Source: Paracoccaceae bacterium Fryx2 (GTDB lineage Bacteria > Pseudomonadota > Alphaproteobacteria > Rhodobacterales > Rhodobacteraceae). From it: DNA of 64,000 bases. The position numbers were made by a program, and so were the translations under genes. Shown here in pieces: positions 46,695 to 55,800 of this stretch. The notes beneath the pieces were generated by a model. That model was not told the DNA's origin, made no database searches, and was given only the letters and a program-made list of their open reading frames with translations. Within the stretch, counting starts at the first letter, position 1. Each line of letters starts with the position of its first letter. The stretch lies in NCBI GenBank assembly GCA_032334235.1, contig JAVSGI010000005.1, positions 2,170,001-2,234,000 on the forward strand, read 5' to 3'.

Positions 46695-49112
46695 ATGAAA
46701 TTCACCCTGTCCTGGCTGCGCGATCACCTTGAAACCTCGGCCCCGCTCGATGACATCCTCTTTGCCCTGACCGACCTTGGCCACGAGGTCGAAGGCGTTG
46801 AAAACCCTGAAACAACGCTTGGCGCCTTCCGCATCTGCCGGGTGGTCGAGGCCCAGCCCCACCCCAATGCCGACCGTCTGCGCCTGTGCCGCGTCGAAAC
46901 CTGGCCCCACGGCCCCGAGGCGCCTTCGGAACTGGTGCAGGTGGTCTGCGGCGCCCCCAACGCCCGCACCGGCCTGATCGGCGTCTTTGCACCCGTGGGC
47001 ACCCATGTGCCCGGCACCGGCGTCGATCTGAAACCCGGCGTGATCCGTGGCGTCGAATCGAACGGGATGCTCTGTTCCGAACGCGAACTGATGCTGTCCG
47101 ACAATCACGACGGCATCATCGACCTGCCCGCCGATGCGCCCTTGGGCGTGCGCTTCATCGACTATCGCGGCATCAACGACCCGATGATCAACGTCAAGAT
47201 CACCCCCAACCGCCCCGATGCGCTGGGCGTGCGCGGCCTTGCCCGCGATCTGGCGGCGCGCGGCGTGGGCACCCTGAAACCGCTGCCGATCCCCGAAATC
47301 AGGGGCGGCTTCCCCAGCCCCGTCACCGTCAGCATCGCGCCGGAGCTGAAGGCCAAAGGCTGCCCGCTGTTCGCCGGGCGCACCATCCGCGGCGTGACCA
47401 ACGGCCCCTCGCCCGACTGGCTGGCCGCGCGGCTCAAGGCGGTCGGCCTGCGCCCGATCTCGGCGCTGGTCGATATCACCAACTTCTTCACCTTCGGCCT
47501 GAACCGGCCCCTGCATGTGTTCGACGTGGCCAAGGTCCACGGCCCCCTGCGCATCCACCCCGCGACGGGGGGCGAAACCCTGCTCGCGCTGGATGGCAAG
47601 ACCTACACGCTGCGCCCCGGCATGATGGTCATCTCCGACGACAACGGCCCGGAGTCGCTGGCCGGCATCATGGGCGGCGAGCCATCGGGCTGCACGCCCG
47701 AAACCACCGAGGTTTTCCTTGAATCGGCCTGGTGGGACCCGATCACCATTGCCACCACCGGGCGCGCGCTGCGCATCAACTCCGATGCGCGCTACCGCTT
47801 CGAACGCGGCGTCGATCCGGCCTTCACCCTGCCCGGGCTCGACCTTGCAACGCAGATGATCCTCGACATCTGCGGCGGTCAGGCGTCCGATCTGGCGATG
47901 GATGGCGCGGTGCCCGAAACCACGCGCGCCTACCGCTTCGATCCGGCCCGCGTCGGCAGCCTCGTCGGGATGGAAATCCCCGAATCCGATCAGCGCGCCA
48001 CCCTGACCGCACTGGGCTTCACGCTGGATGGCGACATGGCGACCCCGCCGACCTGGCGCCCCGACGTGCTGGGCGAGGCCGATCTGGTGGAAGAGATTGC
48101 CCGCGTCGCCTCGCTGTCCAAACTGCAAGGCAAGCCGCTGCGCCGCGCCGTGCAGGGCGTGCCGCGCCCGATCCTGACGCCGCTGCAAACCCGCGAACGC
48201 GCAGCCCGCCGGATGCTGGCGGGGCTGGGCTACAACGAATGCGTCACCTACAGCTTCATCGACGCCACCGCCGCCACCCTGTTCGGCGGCGGGTCCGATG
48301 CGGTGCGGGTCGAAAACCCGATCTCTTCCGAAATGACCCACCTGCGCCCCGACCTGCTGCCCGGCCTGCTGCGCGCCGCCGCCCGCAATCAGGCGCGCGG
48401 CTTCATGGATCTGGCATTGTTCGAGGTCGGCCCGGTGTTCCACGGCGGCGAACCCGGCGAACAGCAGGTGCAGGCCACCGGCCTCCTGGTCGGCAGCAGC
48501 GCCGCGCGCGACACCTTCGCCTCGCGCCGCGCCTTCGATCTTTACGACGCCAAGGCCGATGCCGAAGCGGTGCTGGCGACCCTTGGCGCCCCCGCCCGGG
48601 CGCAGATCAGCCGCAAGGTCCCCGGCTGGTATCATCCCGGCCGATCCGGCGTGATCGGGCTTGGCCCCAACACGCTTGCCACCTTCGGCGAGTTGCACCC
48701 CCGCGTGCTTCAGGCATTGGATGTCAAAGGCCCCGCACTGGCCTTCACCATCATGGTCGCCGCCGTGCCCGCCGCCAAGGTCAAGACCCCGCTGCGCCCG
48801 GCGCTGGCGATCCGCGACCTACAGGCGGTTGACCGCGATTTCGCCTTCGTGGTCGATCGCGGGGTCGAGGCGCTGACGCTGGTCAACGCCGCACAGGGCG
48901 CCGACAAGGTGCTGATCGAAAGCGTGCGCGTCTTCGACCAGTTCACCGGCGACAAGGCCGAGGCGCAGATGGGCCCCGGCAAGAAATCGCTGGCGATCAC
49001 CGTGCGCCTGCAACCGCAAGACAAGACCCTGACCGAAGCCGAGATCGAGGCCGTTTCCGCCCGCATCATCGACAAGGTCGCGCGTGCCACCGGCGGCACC
49101 CTGCGCGCCTGA
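46695..49112 (+). CDS. pheT: Phenylalanine-tRNA ligase beta subunit
   Basis: An 805-residue PheT. N-terminal MKFTLSWLRDHLETSAPLDD, the tRNA-binding OB domain near 38-150 (VVEAQPHPNADRLRLCRVET), B3/B4 editing domain around 210-380 (VDITNFFTFGLNRPLHVFD), B5 near 400-470, catalytic-like core 480-690, and the C-terminal anticodon-binding domain RDLQAVDRDFAFVVDRGVEA from 710. Length is typical. A hairpin follows the stop. Confidence 0.96.
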   Translation: MKFTLSWLRDHLETSAPLDDILFALTDLGHEVEGVENPETTLGAFRICRVVEAQPHPNADRLRLCRVETWPHGPEAPSELVQVVCGAPNARTGLIGVFAPVGTHVPGTGVDLKPGVIRGVESNGMLCSERELMLSDNHDGIIDLPADAPLGVRFIDYRGINDPMINVKITPNRPDALGVRGLARDLAARGVGTLKPLPIPEIRGGFPSPVTVSIAPELKAKGCPLFAGRTIRGVTNGPSPDWLAARLKAVGLRPISALVDITNFFTFGLNRPLHVFDVAKVHGPLRIHPATGGETLLALDGKTYTLRPGMMVISDDNGPESLAGIMGGEPSGCTPETTEVFLESAWWDPITIATTGRALRINSDARYRFERGVDPAFTLPGLDLATQMILDICGGQASDLAMDGAVPETTRAYRFDPARVGSLVGMEIPESDQRATLTALGFTLDGDMATPPTWRPDVLGEADLVEEIARVASLSKLQGKPLRRAVQGVPRPILTPLQTRERAARRMLAGLGYNECVTYSFIDATAATLFGGGSDAVRVENPISSEMTHLRPDLLPGLLRAAARNQARGFMDLALFEVGPVFHGGEPGEQQVQATGLLVGSSAARDTFASRRAFDLYDAKADAEAVLATLGAPARAQISRKVPGWYHPGRSGVIGLGPNTLATFGELHPRVLQALDVKGPALAFTIMVAAVPAAKVKTPLRPALAIRDLQAVDRDFAFVVDRGVEALTLVNAAQGADKVLIESVRVFDQFTGDKAEAQMGPGKKSLAITVRLQPQDKTLTEAEIEAVSARIIDKVARATGGTLRA

Positions 49113-49119
49113 CCAGACG

Positions 49120-49141
49120 CCCCCGCCCGGCATGGCGGGGG
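49120..49141 (+). terminator. GC hairpin after pheT
   Basis: 8-bp stem 49120-49127 with 49134-49141, 6-base loop, 7 bases past the stop, followed by AACCATTTCC. Moderate terminator. Confidence 0.65.
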
Positions 49142-49288
49142 AACCATTTCCAATTCGTTAACACGGGAAGTTTTCCCGTTTCATTTCAGTCTTTTGCTAC
49201 GATTTTCACGCGTGAAAACCGCGCTGCCACGTCACGATTGCCCCCCGCCCCGGCCTTCGCCTAAGCTGCCCCCGAAAGGGGCCCTCCC

Positions 49289-50878
49289 ATGGAATTCGAC
49301 TACGTCATCGCGGGCGGCGGCTCGGCCGGCTCCGTCCTCGCCGCCCGCCTGTCGGAAGACCCCGGCATTTCGGTCTGCCTGATCGAATCCGGCGGCCCCG
49401 GCCAGAGCCTCTTGATCCGCGCCCCCGCCCTCGTCGCCGCGATGGTCTCGGGCCGGCCAAAGCTGCACAACTGGGCCTTCCACACCCCCCCCCAGCCCGG
49501 CCTGAACAACCGCCGCGGCTTCCAGCCCCGCGGCCGCGCCCTGGGCGGCAGTTCCGCCATCAATGCCATGCTCTACGTCCGCGGCCACCCGTCCGACTAC
49601 GACGGCTGGGCCGACCTCGGCGCCACCGGTTGGGACTGGCAGTCCGTCCTGCCGTGGTTCATTCACTCCGAAAACAACGCCCGCGGCCCCGACCCGCTGC
49701 ACGGCTCCGCAGGCCCGCTTCACGTCGCCGATCAAAGCGCCCCCCGCGCCATCTCGCGCGCCTTCGTCGCGGCCTGCGAAAGCCTGCAGATCCCGGTGAA
49801 CCCCGACTTCAACGGCGCAGACCAGACCGGCGCCGGCCTCTACCAGGTCACCCAGTTCCACAGCGGCCCGCGCCGGGGCGAGCGTTGCTCCGCCGCCGCC
49901 GCCTGGCTGCACCCGGTTCTGTCGCGCCCCAACCTGACCGTCCTCACCCGCACCTGCGTCGAGCGGATCATCCTGCAAGACGGCCGCGCCACCGGCCTGA
50001 TCCTCCGCCGCCGCACCGTCACCGCCCGGCGCGAGGTAATCCTGTCGGCCGGCGCCTTCGGCTCACCCCAGCTTCTGCTCCTGTCCGGCATCGGCCCCGA
50101 GGACGAGTTGCGCGCCCATGGCATCCCCGTCGCCCACGCCCTGCCCGGCGTCGGGCAGAACCTGCAGGATCACCTCGACTACACCCTGTCGCACCGATCG
50201 CTGCGCCGTGATGTCGTCGGCCTCAACCCCCGCGGCCTCGCCCGTCTTGCCAAGGCCGGCCTGCGCTGGCGGAGAACCGGTGCGGGCCTGTTCGCCTCGC
50301 CGATGGCCGAGGGCGGCGCGTTCCTCGCCTCGCACCCCGGCCAGCCACGCCCCGACCTGCAACTGCATTTCGTGATCGGCATCGTCGACGACCACATGCG
50401 CCGCCTGCACCTGGCGGACGGGTTCTCGGCCCATGTCTGCGCGCTGCGGCCCCACAGCCGCGGCACCGTCGGCCTGCAGGACGACAATCCCGCCAGCCCG
50501 CCCCGCATCGACCCCGGCTTCCTGTCCGACCCGCGCGACCTTGAAACGCTGCGGGCCGGCGCCCGGATCACCGAAGCGGTTCTCGCCGCCCCTGCCCTCG
50601 CCCCGTGGCGCGGCGCCAGCCTTTACCCCCACGACGGGTCGGATGCTGCCCTCGACGCCGACATCCGGGCCCGCGCCGACACCATCTATCACCCGGTCGG
50701 CACCTGCCGGATGGGGCTGGACGAGATGGCGGTGGTCGACCCGGCACTGCGGGTCCATGGCCTTCAGGGCCTGCGCGTCATAGATGCCAGCGTTATGCCC
50801 CGCCTGATCGGCGGCAACACCAACGCCGCCACCCTGATGATCGCCGAACGTGCCGCCGCGTTGATCCGCGGCGGCTGA
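49289..50878 (+). CDS. GMC family FAD-dependent oxidoreductase (choline dehydrogenase-like)
   Basis: A 529-residue glucose-methanol-choline oxidoreductase. FAD loop DYVIAGGGSAGSVLAARLSE near residue 4; GMC signature 1 RGRALGGSSAINAMLYVRG near 81; signature 2 GAFGSPQLLLLSGIGP near 256; catalytic His in IYHPVGTCRMG near 468 and GGNTNAATLMIAERAA near 508 (Asn). There are no betaine genes nearby, so the alcohol substrate is open. It may be monocistronic, with a repeat box past its stop. Confidence 0.9.
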   Translation: MEFDYVIAGGGSAGSVLAARLSEDPGISVCLIESGGPGQSLLIRAPALVAAMVSGRPKLHNWAFHTPPQPGLNNRRGFQPRGRALGGSSAINAMLYVRGHPSDYDGWADLGATGWDWQSVLPWFIHSENNARGPDPLHGSAGPLHVADQSAPRAISRAFVAACESLQIPVNPDFNGADQTGAGLYQVTQFHSGPRRGERCSAAAAWLHPVLSRPNLTVLTRTCVERIILQDGRATGLILRRRTVTARREVILSAGAFGSPQLLLLSGIGPEDELRAHGIPVAHALPGVGQNLQDHLDYTLSHRSLRRDVVGLNPRGLARLAKAGLRWRRTGAGLFASPMAEGGAFLASHPGQPRPDLQLHFVIGIVDDHMRRLHLADGFSAHVCALRPHSRGTVGLQDDNPASPPRIDPGFLSDPRDLETLRAGARITEAVLAAPALAPWRGASLYPHDGSDAALDADIRARADTIYHPVGTCRMGLDEMAVVDPALRVHGLQGLRVIDASVMPRLIGGNTNAATLMIAERAAALIRGG

Positions 50879-50885
50879 CCCCCGC

Positions 50886-50931
50886 ATTCACCTTTGCCCA
50901 TATATCCCCGTCGGAGGCTCCTGCGGCGGGG
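50886..50931. repeat. Dispersed intergenic box (CATTCACCTTTGCCC...GTCGGAGGC)
   Basis: Starts 8 bases past the GMC stop. The left part matches the box at 59681 (TTCACCTTTGCCCA-ATATCC), and the right part matches the CGGAGGC box of the 7488 and 61993 elements. It lies between convergent genes. Confidence 0.7.
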
Positions 50932-50958
50932 CAAGCCCGGCGTGGCAGATCGGCGGCG

Positions 50959-51636
50959 TCAGCGCCGCGTCGGCCCGCCCCAGCTGCGCAGCCAGGCCCG
51001 GAACCGCCCGGCATTGGTGCGCGCGCCCTTGCGGGCGGCATCGGCACGATCTTCGACCGCATCGAAGGCGTCGCCCATTTCCTCAAGCGCGGGGTCGATG
51101 GTGCGTTCGCGGAACTGCATCCACATCCGCCGCAGCATGAACAGCGCGATGGCGAGACAGGTCAGAACGAGGATGCTGACCCAGTTGACCAAGGTCACAT
51201 CCGGCCCTTCGACCGGCTTCACCTTGACCGCATTGGGATAGATCGACAGCCAGGCCACCCGCCAGCCGTAATGCGTCACCGCCACCCATTCCGGCGCATC
51301 CTTGGTCGATTGCAGGTTCGACGCTTCGGCCTGAAGGTTCGAGCTGTCGTATTTGAAATAGGGCGGCCAGATCCAGCCGGTGTCCTCGTTGCGATAGACC
51401 ATCACCTTGTCGTCCGGGCCGACCGTCTCGATGAAACGGACATCCCGCGTCGAAGACGATTCGGCGGTGCCCGCGTCGGGGGTGGCAAAGAACATCCAGT
51501 TCTCGCCCACCGTGGTCACGCGGTTGTAGGTGTTGGTGATCCGCATCACGTCGCGCTGTGGCAGGGTGTAGTGCAGGAAACCCCCGACGATCAGCAGCAG
51601 GGTGATCCGGAAACCCCATTTGATGTAGACCCACAT
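50959..51636 (-). CDS. DUF1523 family membrane protein (operon gene 9)
   Basis: A 225-residue protein with an N-terminal membrane helix (about 6-23), an extracytoplasmic domain (VMRITNTYNRVTTVGENWMF, then VYRNEDTGWIWPPYFKYDSS), and a second helix near 145-165 (LVNWVSILVLTCLAIALFML). A charged cytoplasmic tail closes it. The VYRNEDTGWxWPPYFK block is the DUF1523 hallmark. I chose the ATG at 51636, 8 bases after GGAG. Last gene of a nine-gene minus-strand operon; function unknown. Confidence 0.83.
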   Translation of the reverse strand: MWVYIKWGFRITLLLIVGGFLHYTLPQRDVMRITNTYNRVTTVGENWMFFATPDAGTAESSSTRDVRFIETVGPDDKVMVYRNEDTGWIWPPYFKYDSSNLQAEASNLQSTKDAPEWVAVTHYGWRVAWLSIYPNAVKVKPVEGPDVTLVNWVSILVLTCLAIALFMLRRMWMQFRERTIDPALEEMGDAFDAVEDRADAARKGARTNAGRFRAWLRSWGGPTRR

Positions 51637-51647
51637 GAGCCGCACTC

Positions 51648-51914
51648 CTATTTATAATTCACCAGATATATGGTGACGCACACAACCACCGTCGGAATGA
51701 CGTAGACGAGCCAGATCAGCTGCTTGCGCAGGCCCCGTTCATAGTCCCTCATGCCTGCGGCGATATAGGCATCCCGGTCGCCTTCCACACCCCCGTCGTC
51801 GAACTCATTTTCCAGCTTTTCCCGCCGGACGGACCTCGAATAGACCGAAATCAGCAGGTAAACCACTGTCAGCCCCAGAAACCCGAACACCACCAACTGG
51901 ATGATCCCGATCAT
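51648..51914 (-). CDS. Small two-helix membrane protein (operon gene 8)
   Basis: An 88-residue protein: helix at about 3-22 (GIIQLVVFGFLGLTVVYLLI), a charged middle (RREKLENEFDDGGVEGDRDA), and a second helix at about 67-86 (LIWLVYVIPTVVVCVTIYLV). Both ends would span the membrane with the acidic loop on one side. The ATG at 51914 overlaps the stop of the 453-residue gene by 4 bases. Unrecognised. Confidence 0.75.
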   Translation of the reverse strand: MIGIIQLVVFGFLGLTVVYLLISVYSRSVRREKLENEFDDGGVEGDRDAYIAAGMRDYERGLRKQLIWLVYVIPTVVVCVTIYLVNYK

Positions 51915-53272
51915 CTTTTTGCCTTTCGTACGCCCCCCCACGGCCCGACCAGATCCACCATTCGGGGGGCTGGTTTCAGGTCGGGGCGGTCGGCCTCGTC
52001 CATGCCCGGCTCGGGCCCGAACAGGGCGGCGCGGGCTCCCTGCTTGTCTACCTGATATTCCCGCGCGAGAAAATCGGCCACATAGCCGCGCTTTCGGTCG
52101 GACCATGCCGCATAGCTTGCGTAGAACAGTTCCTTGTGCGTGATGAACATCTGCCGCACGTCCAGCGGCGAAAGCTCGGCCAGCAGCATGTTCACCAGAT
52201 CGCGGTCGGCGTGGGGCCTTGAGCGCAGCGTGTAGAAATACGCCGGATGTTCCGAGGTGATGCGCGGCCAGTCACCGCCGCCTTCCACCCAGCGCAAGAG
52301 CGACGCCAGCCCCAGAAACTCCTCGGGCAGCGCCGATCCCAGCCGGTGCGCGATCTTGCGCAGGTCGGCCCGCGTCGCCGCCCCCAGATCGAGGTTCAGC
52401 GCGTCGGCGGCATCGACCAGGATGAAATCCATCTTCTGGCGCAGCACCGCCGCCGAATCCATGCCGCGCACCTGCACGATGGGTTCGACCAGTTCGGAGC
52501 GCGCCAGCCAGTCGGCAATCTGGTTGCGCTGCGCCAGATCCATCACCGGCGAGATCGGCACCGCGCCAAGGCTGGCGCGCGGCAGGGTGGAAATCACGCC
52601 GGGAAAGCGGGCAGCGCGGAAGATGTAGACCCCGCCGAAATGGCTGGTCCAGAAATTGGCCTGCTCGAAGCTCATCACCGGCAGGGCAATCGGCACCCGC
52701 GTCACGTCGCCGGTCTTTTTCGCCAGACCGATCATCTCGGCAATCAGCAGGTCGTCGCGCCAGCCGTCGGGCTCGGCGCGGAAGCGGTCGATCAGCCCGG
52801 CCAGCTTCTGCGCATCGCGGACATGCGCGCCGATGGTGTCGGCCTCGATGGTGATCTTGCGGATGTCGAACAGCCGTGCGGGGGTGGAGACCTCGTAGAC
52901 CGAATTCGCCAGTTCGCCCGCCACCGCATCGCGCGCCGTCAGGGCGAAAAGCTGCGCCTCGTTGGTTTCGATGAACTGCCGAAGGATGCCGCGCGAGGTC
53001 GAGAACTTGACGTTCAACAGCGGCGCCGCCTTCTGCGCCGTGGTCAGCAGGATGAACTGCCGGTTGCAGCCGTTGGGGTTCAGGTAAAGGTCATCACCGA
53101 ATTCGTCGCCGATCTCGGGGGAATAGCCGGAAATGTCGATGTGGAAATCGGTCTGCGTGGTGGTCTTGCCGGTCAAGTGCTTCAACGCGCGGTTGTAGCG
53201 TTCGACCAGCGCCGGGGAGGACACCTCGATCAGGTTGCCAAACATCAGGCCTGCGGAGATGAGGCGTTTCAT
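51911..53272 (-). CDS. Uncharacterised 453-residue soluble protein (operon gene 7)
   Basis: Begins MKRLISAGLMFGNLIEVSSP; no membrane helix or classic catalytic motif. Notable blocks: TTQTDFHIDISGYSPEIGDE near residue 38, VKFSTSRGILRQFIETNEAQ near 88, FDIRKITIEADTIGAHVRDA near 134 and MFITHKELFYASYAAWSDRK near 376. I think it belongs to a Rhodobacterales-centred DUF (possibly DUF6638, from memory only). Both ends overlap neighbours by 4 bases: upstream the AT-rich 93-residue gene, downstream gene 8. Its own composition is the normal high GC. Confidence 0.8.
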   Translation of the reverse strand: MKRLISAGLMFGNLIEVSSPALVERYNRALKHLTGKTTTQTDFHIDISGYSPEIGDEFGDDLYLNPNGCNRQFILLTTAQKAAPLLNVKFSTSRGILRQFIETNEAQLFALTARDAVAGELANSVYEVSTPARLFDIRKITIEADTIGAHVRDAQKLAGLIDRFRAEPDGWRDDLLIAEMIGLAKKTGDVTRVPIALPVMSFEQANFWTSHFGGVYIFRAARFPGVISTLPRASLGAVPISPVMDLAQRNQIADWLARSELVEPIVQVRGMDSAAVLRQKMDFILVDAADALNLDLGAATRADLRKIAHRLGSALPEEFLGLASLLRWVEGGGDWPRITSEHPAYFYTLRSRPHADRDLVNMLLAELSPLDVRQMFITHKELFYASYAAWSDRKRGYVADFLAREYQVDKQGARAALFGPEPGMDEADRPDLKPAPRMVDLVGPWGGVRKAKR

Positions 53273-53550
53273 GGGGTCTCACTTGGCGTTTTTTTGCTTT
53301 TCCGAAGCCTTAAGACCAAAAGCAAAGTTAAGGGAGGGCCACTGTAGTAAACCCAATATAGCGCAACTCGCTCTCGACGAAACGGAAGGTAGCCACTGGC
53401 AGAAAAAAACCACAGCAGTAAAAAAAGGCAGAGTTCTATAAGAAGCATCTGCGTGAACGCTTGCTGAAAGCGGGCAAGCAATTCGTTCCGAGATGGCATT
53501 ACTCCGGAAAGTAAAAACAGGAGCAGCATGGCGGCCCACAAGACAAACAT
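53269..53550 (-). CDS. AT-rich small membrane protein, 93 residues (operon gene 6)
   Basis: Helices at about residues 2-18 (FVLWAAMLLLFLLSGVM), 33-52 (MLLIELCLFLLLWFFSASGY) and 66-81, ending in a basic KSKKTPSETP tail. No known family. Codon use is visibly more AT-rich than the operon around it (Lys AAA/AAG mix, Leu CTT/TTG). ATG at 53550 with GAGGG upstream. Its TGA overlaps the ATG of the 453-residue gene, so it is translationally coupled despite its foreign look. Confidence 0.72.
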   Translation of the reverse strand: MFVLWAAMLLLFLLSGVMPSRNELLARFQQAFTQMLLIELCLFLLLWFFSASGYLPFRRERVALYWVYYSGPPLTLLLVLRLRKSKKTPSETP

Positions 53551-53555
53551 TTTCG

Positions 53556-53861
53556 CTAACCCTCTTGAGATGGTTGACCTTTGAATCTATGCATCATGCT
53601 TCCCAAAAGGAAAATCAGGAAAAGGTATGGCCCATTGTTAAAAATTGTTATCATTGCGGCAAGCACTGAAATGGTAGGGCCAATCTCCAACTCAGGAGCT
53701 GACGGAAAGACAAGTTTGCTGCACAAAAACAGAACTGCCGCACCTAAGACGAACCCAGCCGCACGTTTCCAAGAAATGGCCAGTTTGCTTGAGGCATAAA
53801 ATCGTTTGAAGTAGACTGCGCCAAGCAGAATTATGAGCCAAAGTATGGCTTTGATCGTCAA
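53556..53861 (-). CDS. AT-rich small membrane protein, 101 residues (operon gene 5)
   Basis: About three to four helices (residues 4-17, 31-47, 63-76 and 78-90) with the loop FKRFYASSKLAISWKRAAGF. No known family. TTG start at 53861, overlapping the AAA ATPase stop as TTGA, with GGGGAAGGG upstream as ribosome site. Base composition is AT-rich like gene 6; the pair forms a compact insert in a GC-rich operon. Confidence 0.7.
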   Translation of the reverse strand: MTIKAILWLIILLGAVYFKRFYASSKLAISWKRAAGFVLGAAVLFLCSKLVFPSAPELEIGPTISVLAAMITIFNNGPYLFLIFLLGSMMHRFKGQPSQEG

Positions 53862-55786
53862 CCCTTCCCCTCCAGATACCGCCGCTTCGCCTCTTCCTGC
53901 CGCCCGAAGTCGCGGACCATCCCCGCAATCGCCGCCTCGTCCGACTTGTCGGCGTAGCGGAATTCGCTGTCGGCGTAGCGGTTGATTTCCTGCACCACCA
54001 TCTCGACGGTGATCGGACGCGCCAGCGCGCGGATCATCGCCAGTTTCTCGTCATAGGGCTTGAACAGGAACAGGTCGGGGCTTTCCATCCAATCGTCGGG
54101 CAGTTCGAAATCCATCGCGCGCACCTTCACTGCGTCGGTGATGTTCTTGATGGCGCGGCCCGTAAAACGGTCGTCGGCAAGGTGGATCGCTTTCAGGTAG
54201 GCCCCCAGCCGGGCAATGGTGTCGAGCGGGCCGACCTCGCGCGCCACCTGATCCCAGACGCGCAGCAACCCGTCTTCTTTCGGGCGGGCGTGCGATTCGA
54301 AGCTGGCGGCGACGGCCCGCTTGATCTCCTGACTGGCGTAAAGCTCGTGCTCGCCCAGCGGGATCGCGTGGTTGCGGCCCAGCAGCAGCGCCAGGATGTC
54401 GATGTAATCCTCTCGGGAAATCGGGCCGTCGACGAGAAACCGCGCCCCCGCCCGTTGGCGCAGCGCATCGTCGACGTTTTCGGGGAAGTTGGAGAACATG
54501 CCGAAGGTGCAGTTGCCGCGCACCACGGTGTTGGCGCCGGCGAAAGCCTCCATGAACACCGCCGTCACCTCTTGCTGGCCGGCCGAGGATTGCCGGTCGC
54601 CGCGCTTGCCCGCGATCTGGTCGATGTCGTCGATGGTGCCGAAGCCGATCACCGCAGGGTCAAGCACGTTGGTGATGAAGGCCTTCGCGTTCTGTCCCGA
54701 CTTGCCCTGATAGCTGTCGATCTGGTCGATGCCGAAGTTCTGGTAGCGGAAGGGATAGCCCGCGCCCTTGCAGTAATCGTTCAGCAAGCCGGCCATCATC
54801 TGGATCAGCGTCGTCTTGCCGGTGCCGGGCTTGCCGTCGCCCATGAAGGTGAAGATGAAGCCGCCGAGTTCGGCAAAGGGGTTCAGCTTGCGCTCGAAAT
54901 CATAGGCCATCAGCATCTTGGCCAGCCGCATCGACTGATACTTGGCGATGTGGTTGCCGATCACCTCGGTCGGTTTCTTGAAGGCCATCGTCAGGGGGGT
55001 GCCCCGGGCGGCGCGGGCGGGCTTGAACCCGGCGAGCGTCAACTGGTCGGCCTCGACGCGCCAGCTTGCCGCCGCAAAGCCGCCCAGACGCGGTGCGGTT
55101 TCGGCGCGGGCGGCGACCTTGGCCATCAGCGCCTCGGCAAAAGCGGCGACGGTCGCCACCAGACGGGGTTCGTCGGCGGCATGGGCCGCGATGTCCTGAT
55201 CCAGTTCCCACAGCACGCCCTGCAGGGCGAGGGGGGCGTTGTCGGTCAGCACCTCGTCCACCGTGCCGATCTCGACCGTGGTTTCGCCCAGATGCGGGGC
55301 CAGCAGAAAGGCCGTGGCATTTGCCAGCACATGCAGGCAGACCAGCGCCTCGGCCGCCAGCAGCTCGGAAAACTCGGCCTTGCGGGCATCGGGCAGGCGG
55401 CTTTCGAGATTGGCCTTCTTCAGCTCGGCCAGCCCCGCGCCTTGCGCAAAGGTTTCGCCCATCGCCAGCGCGATTGCCAGCGCCCGGCGCAGGGCGTGCA
55501 GCACCTGCGCCTGCAGGGGCGAAACCAGCCCGTCGCCCGTCGCCTCGACCCGCTCGACCAGTCGCACGCCGCCAGGGCGGGTGGTGGGGCGGGTGACAAG
55601 CCCGGGCGTAGTGGAGCGGAAGCCGCGCCGCGCCCCGATGCCGGGAGAGCGTTCGGGGGCCGCGCTGTCCACCGCCTTGCCCAGCCGGGGTGCATGGTCG
55701 AAGCCCGACAGCAGCCCCAGCGCGGCGTCATAATGCGCGCGGATGCTGGCCTCGCGCAGTTCCATCGTGTCGCGTGTGCCGGTCAT
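53858..55786 (-). CDS. AAA ATPase, 642 residues (operon gene 4)
   Basis: The N-terminal about 300 residues are helical and of unknown fold. The ATPase core follows: Walker A GDGKPGTGKTTLIQMMAGLL from residue 316, Walker B AVIGFGTIDDIDQIAG near 378-393, sensor-1-like FGMFSNFP near 428, and an arginine-finger candidate LRQRAGARF near 442. The C-terminal lid and tail are helical. It differs from MoxR, FtsH and Lon. ATG at 55786 (MTGTRDTMELRE) with GGGGGAACG upstream. Central, probably energy-giving part of the operon; substrate unknown. Confidence 0.87.
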   Translation of the reverse strand: MTGTRDTMELREASIRAHYDAALGLLSGFDHAPRLGKAVDSAAPERSPGIGARRGFRSTTPGLVTRPTTRPGGVRLVERVEATGDGLVSPLQAQVLHALRRALAIALAMGETFAQGAGLAELKKANLESRLPDARKAEFSELLAAEALVCLHVLANATAFLLAPHLGETTVEIGTVDEVLTDNAPLALQGVLWELDQDIAAHAADEPRLVATVAAFAEALMAKVAARAETAPRLGGFAAASWRVEADQLTLAGFKPARAARGTPLTMAFKKPTEVIGNHIAKYQSMRLAKMLMAYDFERKLNPFAELGGFIFTFMGDGKPGTGKTTLIQMMAGLLNDYCKGAGYPFRYQNFGIDQIDSYQGKSGQNAKAFITNVLDPAVIGFGTIDDIDQIAGKRGDRQSSAGQQEVTAVFMEAFAGANTVVRGNCTFGMFSNFPENVDDALRQRAGARFLVDGPISREDYIDILALLLGRNHAIPLGEHELYASQEIKRAVAASFESHARPKEDGLLRVWDQVAREVGPLDTIARLGAYLKAIHLADDRFTGRAIKNITDAVKVRAMDFELPDDWMESPDLFLFKPYDEKLAMIRALARPITVEMVVQEINRYADSEFRYADKSDEAAIAGMVRDFGRQEEAKRRYLEGKG

Positions 55787-55800
55787 CGTTCCCCCCTGTG

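Noticed and set aside
46554-48698. 714-codon minus-strand open frame
   Set aside because: It is antisense to pheT; its composition (Gly, His, Gln, Asp rich) is that of a third-position shadow.
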